Source: an uncultured Roseovarius sp. (GTDB lineage: Bacteria; Pseudomonadota; Alphaproteobacteria; Rhodobacterales; Rhodobacteraceae). Taken from it: a DNA stretch of 64,000 nt. Below are positions 50,525-60,516 of this stretch, piece after piece. The translations under genes were made by a program, and so were the position numbers. The DNA lies in contig CANMFU010000002.1 in NCBI GenBank assembly GCA_947497295.1, forward strand, positions 248,001 to 312,000, written 5' to 3'. Each line of letters begins with the position of its first letter. Position 1 is the first letter of the stretch. The notes below the pieces were generated by a model. The model was not told where the DNA came from. It worked only from the letters and a program-made list of their open reading frames with translations, and did no database searches.

Positions 50525-51628
50525 TTATGGCCCCCAGGTTTCGCTGCCCTTGTCCGGCACGGACAGCGGCGCGTCGTGACGGGAATGCAGTTCGTCCTCG
50601 GCCAGATACCAGCCGCCGTCGGCCTGATAATCGAAGTCTGGCAGGCGGTCGCGCAGCGCCTCGAATTCATCTTCGAGACCCCAGGCGATCCCCAGATGAA
50701 CGTAAAGCTGATCGAGCCGCCACGCCAGATGGCGAATCTCCGGTTCCGGCCCTTTTCCGATGCTTTCGATCACTTCCGCTAACCGGTCGAGGACCTCCTG
50801 CACGTCTTCCTGCGTGCCCTTCGGCAGGGCCCCAGACCGCGCCATCCTGAAGAATGTTTCGATCGAGGCCGAGCTGGAACCGCCAGCGTGTTCCAGCATC
50901 ACACTGTAGCCCAGGTATCCGCCTGATTGGTGAGTGTCGGGGAACGGTAGCCGGAGCCAGGGATCAGCGCCATGGTCGAGCATCATCACCATCGCGCCCA
51001 AATTGTGTTCAAGGTCGGCGCGGGTGAACGGGGTTTCGGCCAGGAACCCGTGGCGCAGCACGTTCGGGTCCGCGCCGGCCTCGAGATAGGCGCGCAGATA
51101 GGGCAGCGTCTCGTCGAAATCGGGGAACAGCAGGAACGCTGGCGCATCGCGTGTCCTTTGCCGGGTCATGATGAACAGGACTTCTGCGAACCAGGCTCCA
51201 GGATCGGCACCTGCGTCCAGCAATGCGCGCGTGGCGGGCAGGTTGCGGGCCTTTGCGGCCTCGATCAGCAACGTGGCCTCGAAGGCGACCGGTGTGCCGT
51301 TGCGGCTGAAATCGAGCGTCGGCGCGCGATAGCCCCGGCCAAGCTGCCCGGCCGAGAATGGCGTCAGGTCCGGCACCTCGCCCTCGGCGATCTGGCGGGC
51401 GAGGGCGCGGATATCCTCTGGCGCATCGGCCCAGCGTTGATCGAATTCCTGCCAGTCGACAACACGCACCGGCGCGGGGCGCACCGTGTCCTTTTTTGCC
51501 GGGGCCGGCGCGGATCGGGATGGCCCGCTCTCCCACCGCAACTGAACGGGCACGAAATACATCACTCCAGCAAGGCCTGCGATCAGCACGGCCTGCACGG
51601 CCAATGCGATCATCACCCATTTCTTCAT
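50525..51628 (-). CDS. Membrane-anchored ankyrin-like repeat protein
   Basis: This protein of 367 residues has an N-terminal anchor (MKKWVMIALAVQAVLIAGLA), a Pro/Ala/Lys linker and then ankyrin-type repeats: ARNLPATRALLDAGADPGAW, TLPYLRAYLEAGADPNVLRH and LGAMVMMLDHGADPWLRLPF. The C-terminal third (from about residue 250) is helical and acidic. Ankyrin proteins of this kind occur as immunity or adaptor proteins in toxin islands. The anchor suggests a periplasm-facing role. I chose the ATG at 51628 because the anchor begins there. Confidence 0.72.
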   Translation of the reverse strand: MKKWVMIALAVQAVLIAGLAGVMYFVPVQLRWESGPSRSAPAPAKKDTVRPAPVRVVDWQEFDQRWADAPEDIRALARQIAEGEVPDLTPFSAGQLGRGYRAPTLDFSRNGTPVAFEATLLIEAAKARNLPATRALLDAGADPGAWFAEVLFIMTRQRTRDAPAFLLFPDFDETLPYLRAYLEAGADPNVLRHGFLAETPFTRADLEHNLGAMVMMLDHGADPWLRLPFPDTHQSGGYLGYSVMLEHAGGSSSASIETFFRMARSGALPKGTQEDVQEVLDRLAEVIESIGKGPEPEIRHLAWRLDQLYVHLGIAWGLEDEFEALRDRLPDFDYQADGGWYLAEDELHSRHDAPLSVPDKGSETWGP

Positions 51629-51942
51629 CCCGCCTCTCCCCGGTGCCGACCGTGCCGGGCCGACTTTGTTGCACAGGCCAGTCAAGGGTCGGATGTCACC
51701 TGCTCGGGGACGGAGCGACGCTAAGGCTTTTGCGGCAGATATGTCAAGGGCAGCGCCGCGGCCGAGGAAAGCGATGCGGACTCGCTCGACGAAGACGCTG
51801 CCCAGCGGACTTGCCCTTCTTCCAGGCGTTGCGACGTGTCAGCGGATGATGGAATATCAGAAGAACAAGGCAAGCGGTGCGAAGGATACGAGACAGGACC
51901 GGGACCGTTCGGGCAAGCGGAAGGCATGTGGAGGTCAAGGTC

Positions 51943-53300
51943 TCAATCCACGGCAAGGTTTTCCTCGTGTCCGGGGCCGCGTTGATCGTCTCTGCGTGCG
52001 CTGCGGAGGAGTGTCGCAGCGGGCAGGGCCGTGCAATCGGCCTCCACGAAATGGGGCCGTACAATCAGCACATGATGTTCTGGCGCATCCAGGAACGCGT
52101 TTCCGAGGCTGTCGTCGCCTTTCTGGATGCGGGCGTTGACCCTGAGATCCGTGGCGTCACGGGAATGACAGACGATGCCGATGGTGATGATGAAGGCAAC
52201 CGCGCCCATCACATAGCGGATCGCGCCCGCGCTCTGGTTCATCATCGTTTGAAAGGCGCCCCGCGCATCGGATTTGAGGCCGACGCCCGGGACATTCGGC
52301 ATGTCCTGCAAGGTCTGGTAGATTATCTCGGCTCGGTCGGAATTGATGGAAAGATAGGCCCCCGACACCCGGTTCGGTTCGCACAGATCCCGGTTGAGCG
52401 CGCCGACGTCCATATAGGCGGGGGCACCCAGCAGGCTGGTCGCGATGCAGGTCACAGGCAGGCGCAGGACCGGCTGGCGGCCTTCGCGCACGTCGACCGT
52501 CAGGGTGTCGCCCGCCCTGACATGCAGGATGTCGGCCAGCGGCGTGGAAAGTGTCACGCCCTCTTTCGCCAGCGGGATCGGGGCCAGCCCCGCGTCGATG
52601 GCGCGGTTGAGGCGCGGCGCCTCGGGCAACCCGTTGATCGCGCCGCCGATGGCGATGGCCAGCACCAGCTTGAGATACTGCATGCCGACCTCAAATTTGG
52701 TATAGGCAAAGGCCTTCATCAGGCCGATCTGGCTGCGTTCGGACTGCACCATCCGGCTGATTACGATATAGAGAAGGAACGCCGCGACGACGAGGAAGGT
52801 CGGCGGCATACCCCCCCCCGCAACCCATCGGGTTCCTCGGAGATGTAGCGGTTAGAGGATTGATCGGACAGCGGATCGGCGCCGGTGCCGCCGTAAGCGT
52901 CCAGCAACCGGTCCACGGCATCCTGCACCGCAGGTTCCGACGCGCCGCGCGACAGCGACACGAGCGCCTCATTAAACGGGCCCTGCATGTCATAGGCGGC
53001 GGCGAGCGCCGAATTGCTCATCCAGATCACGCCGAAACGCGCATCGTCGGGCAACAATTCGCCTGGGGCGGTCGTGTAGAGGAATTCCGGCGATTGTGCG
53101 AGGCCAACGATGTGGAACGTCCACCGCGTGCCGTTCATCGTGGCGGTGATGCTGTTGCCGGGTTTCAGCTGGTTCGCATTGGCAAATGATTTCAGCAACA
53201 GGATCTCGTCGCTGTTCTCGCTGTCGATCATGCGCCCGGCGGTCAGGTAGACGGCGTTGAGGCGGGGATCGCGCCGATCCGGCAGCGACACGGCCTTTGC
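51943..53300 (-). pseudogene. FtsX/MacB-type ABC permease, multiply broken
   Basis: Leftward frames contain a long piece of a periplasmic/membrane permease: ENSDEILLLKSFANANQLKP, LYTTAPGELLPDDARFGVIW, MSNSALAAAYDMQGPFNEAL, then SNRYISEEPDGLRGG. After a frame change at a run of nine C (52808-52816) it continues FLVVAAFLLYIVISRMVQSE, IGLMKAFAYTKFEVGMQYLK and ALNRDLCEPNRVSGAYLSIN. The order fits MacB-like permeases with DUF214 domains. The N-terminus joins unrelated sequence near 53300 and the C-terminus degrades below about 52150. No ATPase partner is present. Confidence 0.75.
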
Positions 53301-53517
53301 CTGCGCCGGTAGAAGCTGGCGATGCCGAGCGTCTTCGCCACCACCACGGAATTCCAGCAGTAGAACCCCCGGAAATAGGGGTCGGACGAGCCGTCGGGCA
53401 GGAATCCCGCCTCAATCGGATTCAGATCGTCGACGTCTCCTGCGTCGTGTACACGCGCGAGTTGTAGATGCCGGTCGACCAGTCGAGCACGCCCGGCACC
53501 TTCCAGCGCGTGTCGAC

Positions 53518-53811
53518 TTAATCCAGCAACGCCTCGTGTTGCCAATAGGCAGGGGTGTCCTGGGGCGGGGTATGGCTGTCATCGCCGTATTTCGACGCCA
53601 GATAGCGCAGGATCGTCGCGGATTCCGCGATTATCTCGCCCTCATCTTCGATCACCGGGGATTTGCCCAAGGGATGCACCCGCTTCAACGCGTCCGGCGC
53701 GCGAAAGCTGACGGTGCGGTCATAGTCGATCCGATCGCAGGGCTGGCCGAGATCGGCCAGCAGCCACAACACACGGCTCGCCCGCGAAATTTTAGCGCGT
53801 GCAGCGTAATC
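53518..53811 (-). pseudogene. Glutathione S-transferase N-terminal fragment
   Basis: The reading RASRVLWLLADLGQPCDRID, VHPLGKSPVIEDEGEIIAES and ATILRYLASKYGD is the thioredoxin-like domain of a GST, including the cis-Pro/ESATI glutathione-binding motif. A start MITLHALK at 53811 is in a different phase, so a small indel breaks the N-terminus, and the C-terminal helical domain is missing after about residue 95. It overlaps the end of the following dehydrogenase gene by two bases. Confidence 0.7.
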
Positions 53812-55183
53812 ATGACAAAAAGATCGACTTGGCGTTGGTAAACTCCTTCATGCCAAAGCCGCCATGTTCGCGGCCATAGCCGGAATCCTTCACACCACCG
53901 AAAGGCATGTTCGGATCCGCCGCCCCGAAATTGTTGATCCGCACCATGCCGGTATCGAAATGATCGCGGGCAAGTTTCAGCGCGCGCTCTTCATCCTGGC
54001 TGAAGATGCCGCCGCCCAAGCCGTATCGGCTGTCATTCGCGATACGCATGGCGTCCTCGTCGTCCTTGGCGCGGATGACCGAGGCCACGGGGCCGAAGAT
54101 CTCGTCATCATAGGCGGGCATGCCCGGCGTCACATCCGCCAAAACGGTGGCGGGGTAATAGGCGCCGGTTCGATCGGGCACGTCGCCCCCGCACAGAACC
54201 TTGGCGCCCTTCGCCACGCTCTGTTCCACCTGTTCCTTCACCGTGTAAAATTGTTCCTCGCTGGACAGCGGTCCAAGCTGGGTGTTCTCGTCCGTGGGAT
54301 CACCCAAAGTGATAGCCTGCATCTGCTCGACAAAAGCCGACACGAAGGTGTCATACACTCTGTCCGTCACGATGAAACGTTTGGCCGAAACGCAGGTCTG
54401 ACCGTTGTTATACAAACGTCCCATGACCGAGAATTTCACGGCCGTTTCAACGTCGGCATCTTCCAGCACCAGATAGGCGTCATTCGATCCCAGCTCGAGC
54501 ACGCTCTTTTTCAGCGCCTTGGCCGCCACGCTGCCGATATGGCGGCCTGCGGTGTCGCTGCCGGTCATCGTGACACCGCGCACGAGGGGATGTTCAATGA
54601 TTTCATCGCTGGTGTCGTGGTCAATCAGGATCACTTGGAACAGGTCTTCGGGCAGGCCGGCCTCGATGCACAGCTCGCGCAGCCGCAGGCCAGAGCCGGT
54701 GCAGATGCTGGCATGTTTCAGCACACATGCGTTGCCCGCCATGAGGTTTGCCGCCAGCACACGGACCGGCTGATACAGCGGAAAGTTCCACGGCTGGATC
54801 GAATAGATCACGCCGATCGGCTGGTGGGTAACGATACCGCGGGCGCCGTCGCCGTGGGTGCGTTCTTCGTCAGCCAGAACGTCGGCGCCATGCTTTGCGC
54901 TGTATTCGAAGATTGCGGCGCAGATCTCGACCTCGGTCTTGCCGTCCTTGATCAGCTTGCCGGTCTCGCGCGTCATCAGCGCAGCGAGTTCATCGGAATG
55001 GTCGCGCAGTACCTCGGCGATTCGCGTCAGATAGGGCGCCCGCTCGGCGTGGGACATGGCACGCCAGTCGAGGAATGCCGCTTGGGCGGCCTCCAGCTTC
55101 TGGATGACGTCGTCCTTGCTCATCAACGTATAGGTTTCGATTTCTGCGCCGGTTGCGGGGTTGGTTGTCGTGAATGTCGACAT
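53810..55183 (-). CDS. Succinate-semialdehyde-type aldehyde dehydrogenase
   Basis: This 457-residue ALDH has the motifs SIQPWNFPLYQPVRVLAANL, the cofactor-contact region VTMTGSDTAGRHIGS, catalytic Glu in SVLELGSNDAYLV and catalytic Cys in NNGQTCVSAKRFIV. The length of about 455 and the LELGSNDAYLV form match the short NAD(P)-dependent succinate-semialdehyde dehydrogenase group (Sad/GabD2-like). It oxidises succinate semialdehyde or similar aldehydes. It diverges from the reductase gene at 55376, with about 190 bases between them. Confidence 0.88.
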   Translation of the reverse strand: MSTFTTTNPATGAEIETYTLMSKDDVIQKLEAAQAAFLDWRAMSHAERAPYLTRIAEVLRDHSDELAALMTRETGKLIKDGKTEVEICAAIFEYSAKHGADVLADEERTHGDGARGIVTHQPIGVIYSIQPWNFPLYQPVRVLAANLMAGNACVLKHASICTGSGLRLRELCIEAGLPEDLFQVILIDHDTSDEIIEHPLVRGVTMTGSDTAGRHIGSVAAKALKKSVLELGSNDAYLVLEDADVETAVKFSVMGRLYNNGQTCVSAKRFIVTDRVYDTFVSAFVEQMQAITLGDPTDENTQLGPLSSEEQFYTVKEQVEQSVAKGAKVLCGGDVPDRTGAYYPATVLADVTPGMPAYDDEIFGPVASVIRAKDDEDAMRIANDSRYGLGGGIFSQDEERALKLARDHFDTGMVRINNFGAADPNMPFGGVKDSGYGREHGGFGMKEFTNAKSIFLS

Positions 55184-55375
55184 GGTTTCTCCTTCAAGCG
55201 TTGTCGGGTCAACACGCGGGTCGCAGTCCGGTTCCTGTGCAGCGCGCCGCAGGCCATCGGATCACCGAGACGTTATCGCCCTTCGTCGGCGCCAATCGCA
55301 TCTGCGAGGCGGGATTATGGAGCGTGCCGGCCTACCTCTTGGTGCAACACGATCGCGATAAGAGGAGACTTGGAC

Positions 55376-56482
55376 ATGGCCACCAACGGCAAACAATTAT
55401 TCACCACGCTCGAGGCCGACGGCACGCTGACCGTCGCGCTTGAGGAGGTGTCCTTTCCCGACCCCACCGGCAATCAGGTTCTGGTGCGAATGGAGGCGGC
55501 GCCGATCAACCCATCCGACCTTGCCATCCTTGTGGGCGGTGCAGACGTCGAGAACGCCCACTACACACCGGGAAAGTTCGTGGCCAAGATGCCTGAGCCG
55601 GTGAACGCCGCCTCGAAGGCGCGGCACGGTCTGAAGCTGCCCGCCGGAAATGAGGGAGCAGGGACCGTGATCGCGGCCGGCGACAGCGACGCTGCGCAGG
55701 CGCTCATGGGGCAGCGGGTGTCTTGCGTGCCGGGCAACGCTTACGGTGAATTTTGCCTTGCCGATGCCTCCATGTGCCTGCCACTCGGTGATCATTCCGC
55801 CGAAGAAGGCGCCAGCGCTTTCGTCAACCCGATGACCGCGCTCGGCTTCGTCGAAAATGCCAAGGCCGATGGGCAGGACGCCATCCTGCATACGGTGGGC
55901 GCGTCAAACCTTGGGCAGATGCTGACACGTATCTGCCGGGAAGACGGGATTGGCCTGGTGAACATCGTGCGCAAGAGCGATCAGGCCGATTTACTGAAGG
56001 GGCTTGGGTCCACCCATGTCGTCAACTCGTCCGACGATGACTTCATGGACCAGCTGACCGCCGCCATCCGTGCGACGGGCGCATTCTATGGCTTCGATCC
56101 CGTTGGCGGCGGCAAGCTGGTCGACACGGCCTTTCGCGCGATGGAGCGGGTGGCGACAGAGCAGATGAGTGAATATTCGCGCTATTGCTCGACCCAGATG
56201 AAGCGCATGTTCATCTATGGTCGCCTCAACACCAGCCCCACGATCCTGACGCCCAGCTACGGGTTCGGCTGGACGTTGTCGGGCTGGCTGCTGTTCCCCT
56301 TCCTGCAGTCCCTTGGACAGGAGACGATGGGCCGCATGCGGCAGCGCGTGCGTGACAATCTCACCACCACCTTCGCCAGCCACTACAAGACGCGCGTCAC
56401 CTTGGACGAGATGCTGACGAAGGAAGCCGTGCTGGACTACCGCGCCATGCGGACAGGTGAAAAATATCTCGTGACACCTTGA
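55376..56482 (+). CDS. MDR-family zinc-type alcohol dehydrogenase/quinone reductase-like protein
   Basis: This 368-residue medium-chain reductase begins MATNGKQLFTTLEADGTLTV. It contains VLVRMEAAPINPSDLAILVG, the KLPAGNEGAGTVIAAG turn and a nucleotide-binding half (DAILHTVGASNLGQMLTRIC). The usual zinc cysteines are absent, so it is probably a zinc-free quinone or enoyl reductase. I chose the ATG at 55376 with AGAGGAGA 10 bases upstream, although the frame is open far upstream through the antisense of the neighbouring gene. The substrate is unknown. Confidence 0.85.
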   Translation: MATNGKQLFTTLEADGTLTVALEEVSFPDPTGNQVLVRMEAAPINPSDLAILVGGADVENAHYTPGKFVAKMPEPVNAASKARHGLKLPAGNEGAGTVIAAGDSDAAQALMGQRVSCVPGNAYGEFCLADASMCLPLGDHSAEEGASAFVNPMTALGFVENAKADGQDAILHTVGASNLGQMLTRICREDGIGLVNIVRKSDQADLLKGLGSTHVVNSSDDDFMDQLTAAIRATGAFYGFDPVGGGKLVDTAFRAMERVATEQMSEYSRYCSTQMKRMFIYGRLNTSPTILTPSYGFGWTLSGWLLFPFLQSLGQETMGRMRQRVRDNLTTTFASHYKTRVTLDEMLTKEAVLDYRAMRTGEKYLVTP

Positions 56483-56536
56483 TCCGGACACGCGCATTGC
56501 AGCGGCGCTGCCCGACGGGGGCAGCGCCAACCGAAA

Positions 56537-56670
56537 TCACAGCACGGCGAGAACCTTCTCCGCCCCTGCCTCAGACGAGGCGGGGTTCAGGGCCGTCACC
56601 ATTCGACCTTCGCGCCCAGATCGCGCAGCTTGGTCATTGGTGGGAACAGCACTGGGTCGACGAGGCCGAT
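56537..56670 (-). pseudogene. DJ-1/PfpI-family C-terminal fragment
   Basis: Leftward, one frame gives VDPVLFPPMTKLRDLGAKVE and, after a shift, EGRMVTALNPASSEAGAEKV ending LAVL. The NPASS ending motif and the preceding KLRDLGA match the C-terminus of type-1 glutamine-amidotransferase-like (DJ-1/PfpI) proteins. The catalytic nucleophile region is missing, so only a frameshifted tail is left. Confidence 0.55.
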
Positions 56671-57149
56671 GCCCGCTGGCGGATTAAAAATAGATGACAC
56701 GACATGTCAGGTATCGACGACCTGGACTGTTCCCGCCTTCACGGCCTATTATGTTCATCGCGGTCGTTGTCTCACCTCGCCGCCGATGGACGCTCTCTTC
56801 CCTGACTCCGGGATACTTTGATTGCGAGGTTTCGGCCAAATGGGCGTGTTGCCTCTGTCGATTCCTGCTTCACGACGCAAAAAAGGAATTGACAGAGTGC
56901 GTTGTCGGGAACTGCATGGCTTGCTCGTGCCGCGATCCCCAGTCCTCAAGGACTTTGATATTATTTTGTATAGGTTCGAAACTGGTTGCGGGGGCCTGAG
57001 ACCACCGAAACCTTACCTCGTATCCGCGAATGTCCTCCACACGCATTGTCGCCTGCTGGTAGAAACCATGTGCTGTCGTTTCCACTGGCACCGAAGTCAA
57101 AATGGGGAATTTTTATTCAAAAACTCACAAGCTACTGATATCATGTGAT
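56671..57149. other. Intergenic region with no recognised gene
   Basis: About 480 bases, visibly more AT-rich in its right half (56.9-57.15 kb). A leftward frame at 56870-57100 and a rightward one at 56822-57148 have no family-like features. It is likely a junction between the chromosome-like segment and plasmid-derived DNA. Confidence 0.4.
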
Positions 57150-58451
57150 TCATTTTTCTTCAGGTGCCTTTGGGGCACGGCCAGACAGGTCTACCTGGCC
57201 TCCGTCCACCTCCAGATGTCCACGCTTGAGCAACAACCACTGCAACCCGACGACCTGCTTGGCCGTGGCCTTCCAAGTCGTTCCGAGCCTCTTGCGAAAG
57301 GCGGGTGGTAACCTCTGCACGACGGCCATGAGCGCCTCGCGTGTCGTCTCGATCTCGGCGAACTCATCGCGCAGGCGTTCCTCGGCTTCGATCTTCGCCC
57401 GAGCCTGCAGGGTGGACCAGGCACGGCCGAACATGCTGGCAGCGCGCTCTCGTCCCTGCTCGGACTTGGCCACTCGCGTAACCAGCGGCTTGGCACTCAT
57501 CGAAGCCTTGGCGGCATCCGGCACCATAAGGGCTGGACCTTCGACATCGTCCTTCACTTCGAAGAGACCTTCCGCGATGCCTTCTGCCGCAGCCAGCACA
57601 GCGTCAGCCTCATCCGCCAAGTGTTGCGCGGCGGTTTCGTGTGCACCAACCACGATCGAGCGCGCCTCCAACTTGGCGGTGTCGGCCTCAACGGCTCCCG
57701 TGGCTTCTTCGAGAGCCTTCTCGTGCGCATCAAGGGCAGCAGAGCGAGCCTTCAGCTCAACTTGCTCAGCTCGCATCTCGGCTACCACCTCCTGCCGCCA
57801 CTTCCAGGTGGGCTTATGGTGAACTGGATCCGGCCCTTGCATTCCCGCGGCTTTCGCTTGGCGCGCGGCAAAGGCTCGCGCCTCGCGTCGGGTCAGCCCC
57901 GCCTGGGCGAACCAGACCCCGGCGAGGTCCTGCGCGAGTTCATAGGACAGTATCGCCTCGTGCTTCGAGGGGGTGAGCATCGGGCGGCCATGCTGATCCT
58001 TGCCCCGAGGCAGAATCACGGCGTGGATGTGATAGGTTTTCTCGTCACGGTCGGCCCGCGCATGCAGGACATCGTCGCCGAAGGTGTAGGCCAACCAGCC
58101 GATGGCAAGATCCTCGAAGTCTTTTTCACGCCGGCGCTTTGCCATCATGCCGGGCCAGGTGCTTTGATCCCCAGCCGCGTCGAACCAGTCGGCATGTGCG
58201 GTGATGATGACCTCGCGCATCGGGCCATGCTTCGACGGCCGCCAGGGATCCTTCGGACCATCGACCAAACGCTGCTTGATCTCCTTGATCCGTTTGCGTT
58301 TCTTCAGTTTCGTCAATTCGTTGGCAAAATTGTCCATGCGCATGGCATCGATCTCGACCAACGCGTCCTCTGCCCAAGTCTCGCTGCCGATTAGCAGCTT
58401 ATTGAGCCGGGTGCGGCGTGGATCGACCTCGTTCCTACGCGACCGGACCAA
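57150..58451 (-). CDS. Pre/Mob-type relaxase (plasmid mobilisation), 5'-truncated
   Basis: This frame of 433 codons contains NEVDPRRTRLNKLLIGSETW, HGPMREVIITAHADWFDAAG, the catalytic-type motif RADRDEKTYHIHAVILPRGK (matching the HxDExxPHxH region of MobV relaxases) and FAQAGLTRREARAF, followed by a long Ala/Glu-rich coiled coil. The true N-terminus is lost: the first about four codons come from IS110 sequence (VRSRR from the end of WSGR), and the start is a TTG. It shows that plasmid-derived DNA was captured here. Mobility function is doubtful because the N-terminal nick-site-binding part is absent. Confidence 0.7.
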   Translation of the reverse strand: MVRSRRNEVDPRRTRLNKLLIGSETWAEDALVEIDAMRMDNFANELTKLKKRKRIKEIKQRLVDGPKDPWRPSKHGPMREVIITAHADWFDAAGDQSTWPGMMAKRRREKDFEDLAIGWLAYTFGDDVLHARADRDEKTYHIHAVILPRGKDQHGRPMLTPSKHEAILSYELAQDLAGVWFAQAGLTRREARAFAARQAKAAGMQGPDPVHHKPTWKWRQEVVAEMRAEQVELKARSAALDAHEKALEEATGAVEADTAKLEARSIVVGAHETAAQHLADEADAVLAAAEGIAEGLFEVKDDVEGPALMVPDAAKASMSAKPLVTRVAKSEQGRERAASMFGRAWSTLQARAKIEAEERLRDEFAEIETTREALMAVVQRLPPAFRKRLGTTWKATAKQVVGLQWLLLKRGHLEVDGGQVDLSGRAPKAPEEK

Positions 58452-59131
58452 TCTACCTCACCCGATTGGTGTCGCTTCGGTGTCAGCCCCAGAAACGCGC
58501 CGACATCTTGTGCTTTGCCGAACCTGCCTGGGTCATCGATCAGAGCGATAAAGCTGAGTGACACGACCGGTCCGACGCCGGGAATGGTCATCAGGCGACG
58601 GGCGACAGGGTGGTTTTGGGCTTTCGACTTTACCGCCGTGTCAAGATCAGCGGCAGCCTGGCACAGAGCGGTATGAGCGGCGATAAACCCGTCGGCAATC
58701 GCGCGCAGCATCGGGTCGGTTTCACCAGCTGCGGCTAACTGTTCGCAAAACGCTTGTCGCTGCGCACTCTGGCCGATACCGGTCATACGAATCCCAAAGG
58801 TTTTGAGAACGCCGCGAATGTGCCCTTCGAGTTCCTTGCGTAAGCGGATCAACCGCTCGCGTGCGCCAACCAAATTGCGCAGTCGATCCGCCTCCTCGCT
58901 TCTAATATACACCGGGGTGAACCAGCCTGTGCGAGCCAACTGGGCCAATCCTTCCGCATCCGCAGAATACGATTTGTTGGGCCGCGCGGAGAGACTCTTG
59001 TGCGCCTCGCGGGCATCGACGCAAGTGGCGGGCAATTCCAAACGGGCCAAGCCGCGCTGAAGCCAGATCGAAAGCGGGCCACTCTCATGAACGATCCGTT
59101 CCGGCGCAAGCGATCGGGTTCTAAGCCAGCC
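58440..59131 (-). pseudogene. IS110-family transposase, truncated at both ends
   Basis: The frame reads HESGPLSIWLQRGLARLELP, CVDAREAHKSLSARPNKSYS, DAEGLAQLARTGWFTPVYIR and then the C-terminal transposase_20 domain MTIPGVGPVVSLSFIALIDD and FLGLTPKRHQSGEVDWSGR. The first about 40 residues with the DEDD start are missing (replaced by IS91 sequence), and the last part beyond WSGR with the catalytic Ser region is replaced by the relaxase gene. It is nested between IS91 and relaxase relics. Confidence 0.78.
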
Positions 59132-60100
59132 TTGAATAAACTCGGGGGTGGCCAGCCGCATCACACTCTGGCGACCCCCGCGCTTTATGCCTTAATCCTT
59201 CCAGCGGAAGGCCACGGTATTGGCATCGGCGCTGACCAGGCGGGCGTTAGAGATTGCCACCCGGTGGGTATAGCGGCTCAGGTAGGCCAGCACCGCCTCG
59301 GGGCCGCCGAAGGGTGGCTTGGCATAATCCACCCATTCGGATTTGCGGAACGGGGCGAGCCAAGCAGCGAAAGCACCGGCCTCAGCCAGATCTTCAAGAT
59401 CGCCGAAGAAGGCGAGTTTGCCTGCGCGGTGCAGGTCCATCAGCCCCTCCAGAAACAGGCGCCGGAACAGCCCTGACAGCACCCGCACATGCAGGAAGAA
59501 GCCGGGGCGGCAGGCGATCCAGCGACGCCCGCCCGGCGACAGGCCGCCACCGGGAACGATCATGTGGACATGCGGGTGGTGCGTCAGCGCCGATCCCCAG
59601 GTGTGCAGGACGCTGGTCATGCCGACCCGCGCGCCCATGCGCTTGGGATCGGCGGCGATGGTCATCACCGTTTGCGCCGAAGATTTGAACAATAGCCCAT
59701 AGACGGCCCGCTTGTTCCAATAGGCGATCCGGGCAATCTCTGCTGGCAGCGTGAAGACGACATGGAAATACTCGATCGGCAACAGATACTCGGCGCGCGC
59801 CTCCATCCAGCCGTCCGACAGGCTGATCGAACTCCTCAAGCGCCCTACGTAATGGAGAGCCGGGATGGCGGCGGCGGACACAAGAACACGATCACATCGC
59901 CGCCAGATCCCCATTACCAGATCTGCCCATAATGCAGGAATTGTAGGCGATGTGACGATGGCCGCATTTTCCGCACGCCGCCACATGCCCGACGAGCGCC
60001 TCGGTCCGGCAGGCCTCAATCGCCGACATCACCTTGAGCTGGGTCAGGCTGACATGCCCGCCATTGATCCGCCGCCACGCAGGACCATGGGCGCAACGCC
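59132..60100 (-). pseudogene. IS91-family transposase relic
   Basis: Pieces in order on the minus strand: GGHVSLTQLKVMSAIEACRT with GHVAACGKCGHRHIAYNSC (zinc-binding start, about 60080-59940), an interrupted junction, then LPIEYFHVVFTLPAEIARIA, LHTWGSALTHHPHVHMIVPG (HUH motif), FLHVRVLSGLFRRLFLE and YAKPPFGGPEAVLAYLSRYT. At FRWKD an in-frame TAA (59192) interrupts it, after which IKRGGRQSVMRLATPEFIQ continues the same family pattern. The element is truncated at about 59132 by IS110 sequence. Confidence 0.82.
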
Positions 60101-60369
60101 ACTTCGCAGATCGCCTTGGCATCGGTCGCATCGTTTTTCTGGTGCTTGACGAATGGTTTGACGTAGACGGGCGGGATGAGACGGACCTCGTGGCCCAACT
60201 TCTCGATCTCGCCACCCCAGTAGTGTACGCCGCCGCAGGCTTCCATCACCACGACGCAAGGCGGCAACTGTCCAAAGATTGCCAGCACCTGATCCCGCCT
60301 CAGTTTCTTACGCAGAGCTGCCCGCCCGGTGGCGTCAGCGCCATGCACCTGAGACACATTATTCGCCAT
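60098..60369 (-). pseudogene. IS110-family transposase N-terminal fragment (second type)
   Basis: Reading leftward from 60369: MANNVSQVHGADATGRAALR, LPPCVVVMEACGGVHYWGGE, GHEVRLIPPVYVKPFVKHQK and NDATDAKAICEVAL. The last run, NDATDA, is the classic IS110 DEDD motif. The first about ten residues are missing and the frame is cut at about 60098 where IS91 sequence begins. It differs in sequence from the IS110 pieces at 23.6 and 58.4 kb. Confidence 0.75.
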
Positions 60370-60516
60370 TCGAAGCGCTTTGAATGCGTGAATGACTTCT
60401 GCCCTACGACATCCTTCCGAATTGGACGTGGATGTGATATGGTGTCTAACAGCTATCATATTGATCGACGAATTTGTTTCGCCGTGCGTGAGATACCTTT
60501 TAATAAGGAATCCATT

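Noticed and set aside
53864-55375. 504-codon N-terminal extension of the MDR reductase frame
   Set aside because: It runs through the antisense of the succinate-semialdehyde-type dehydrogenase. The conserved MDR start with a ribosome-binding site is at 55376.
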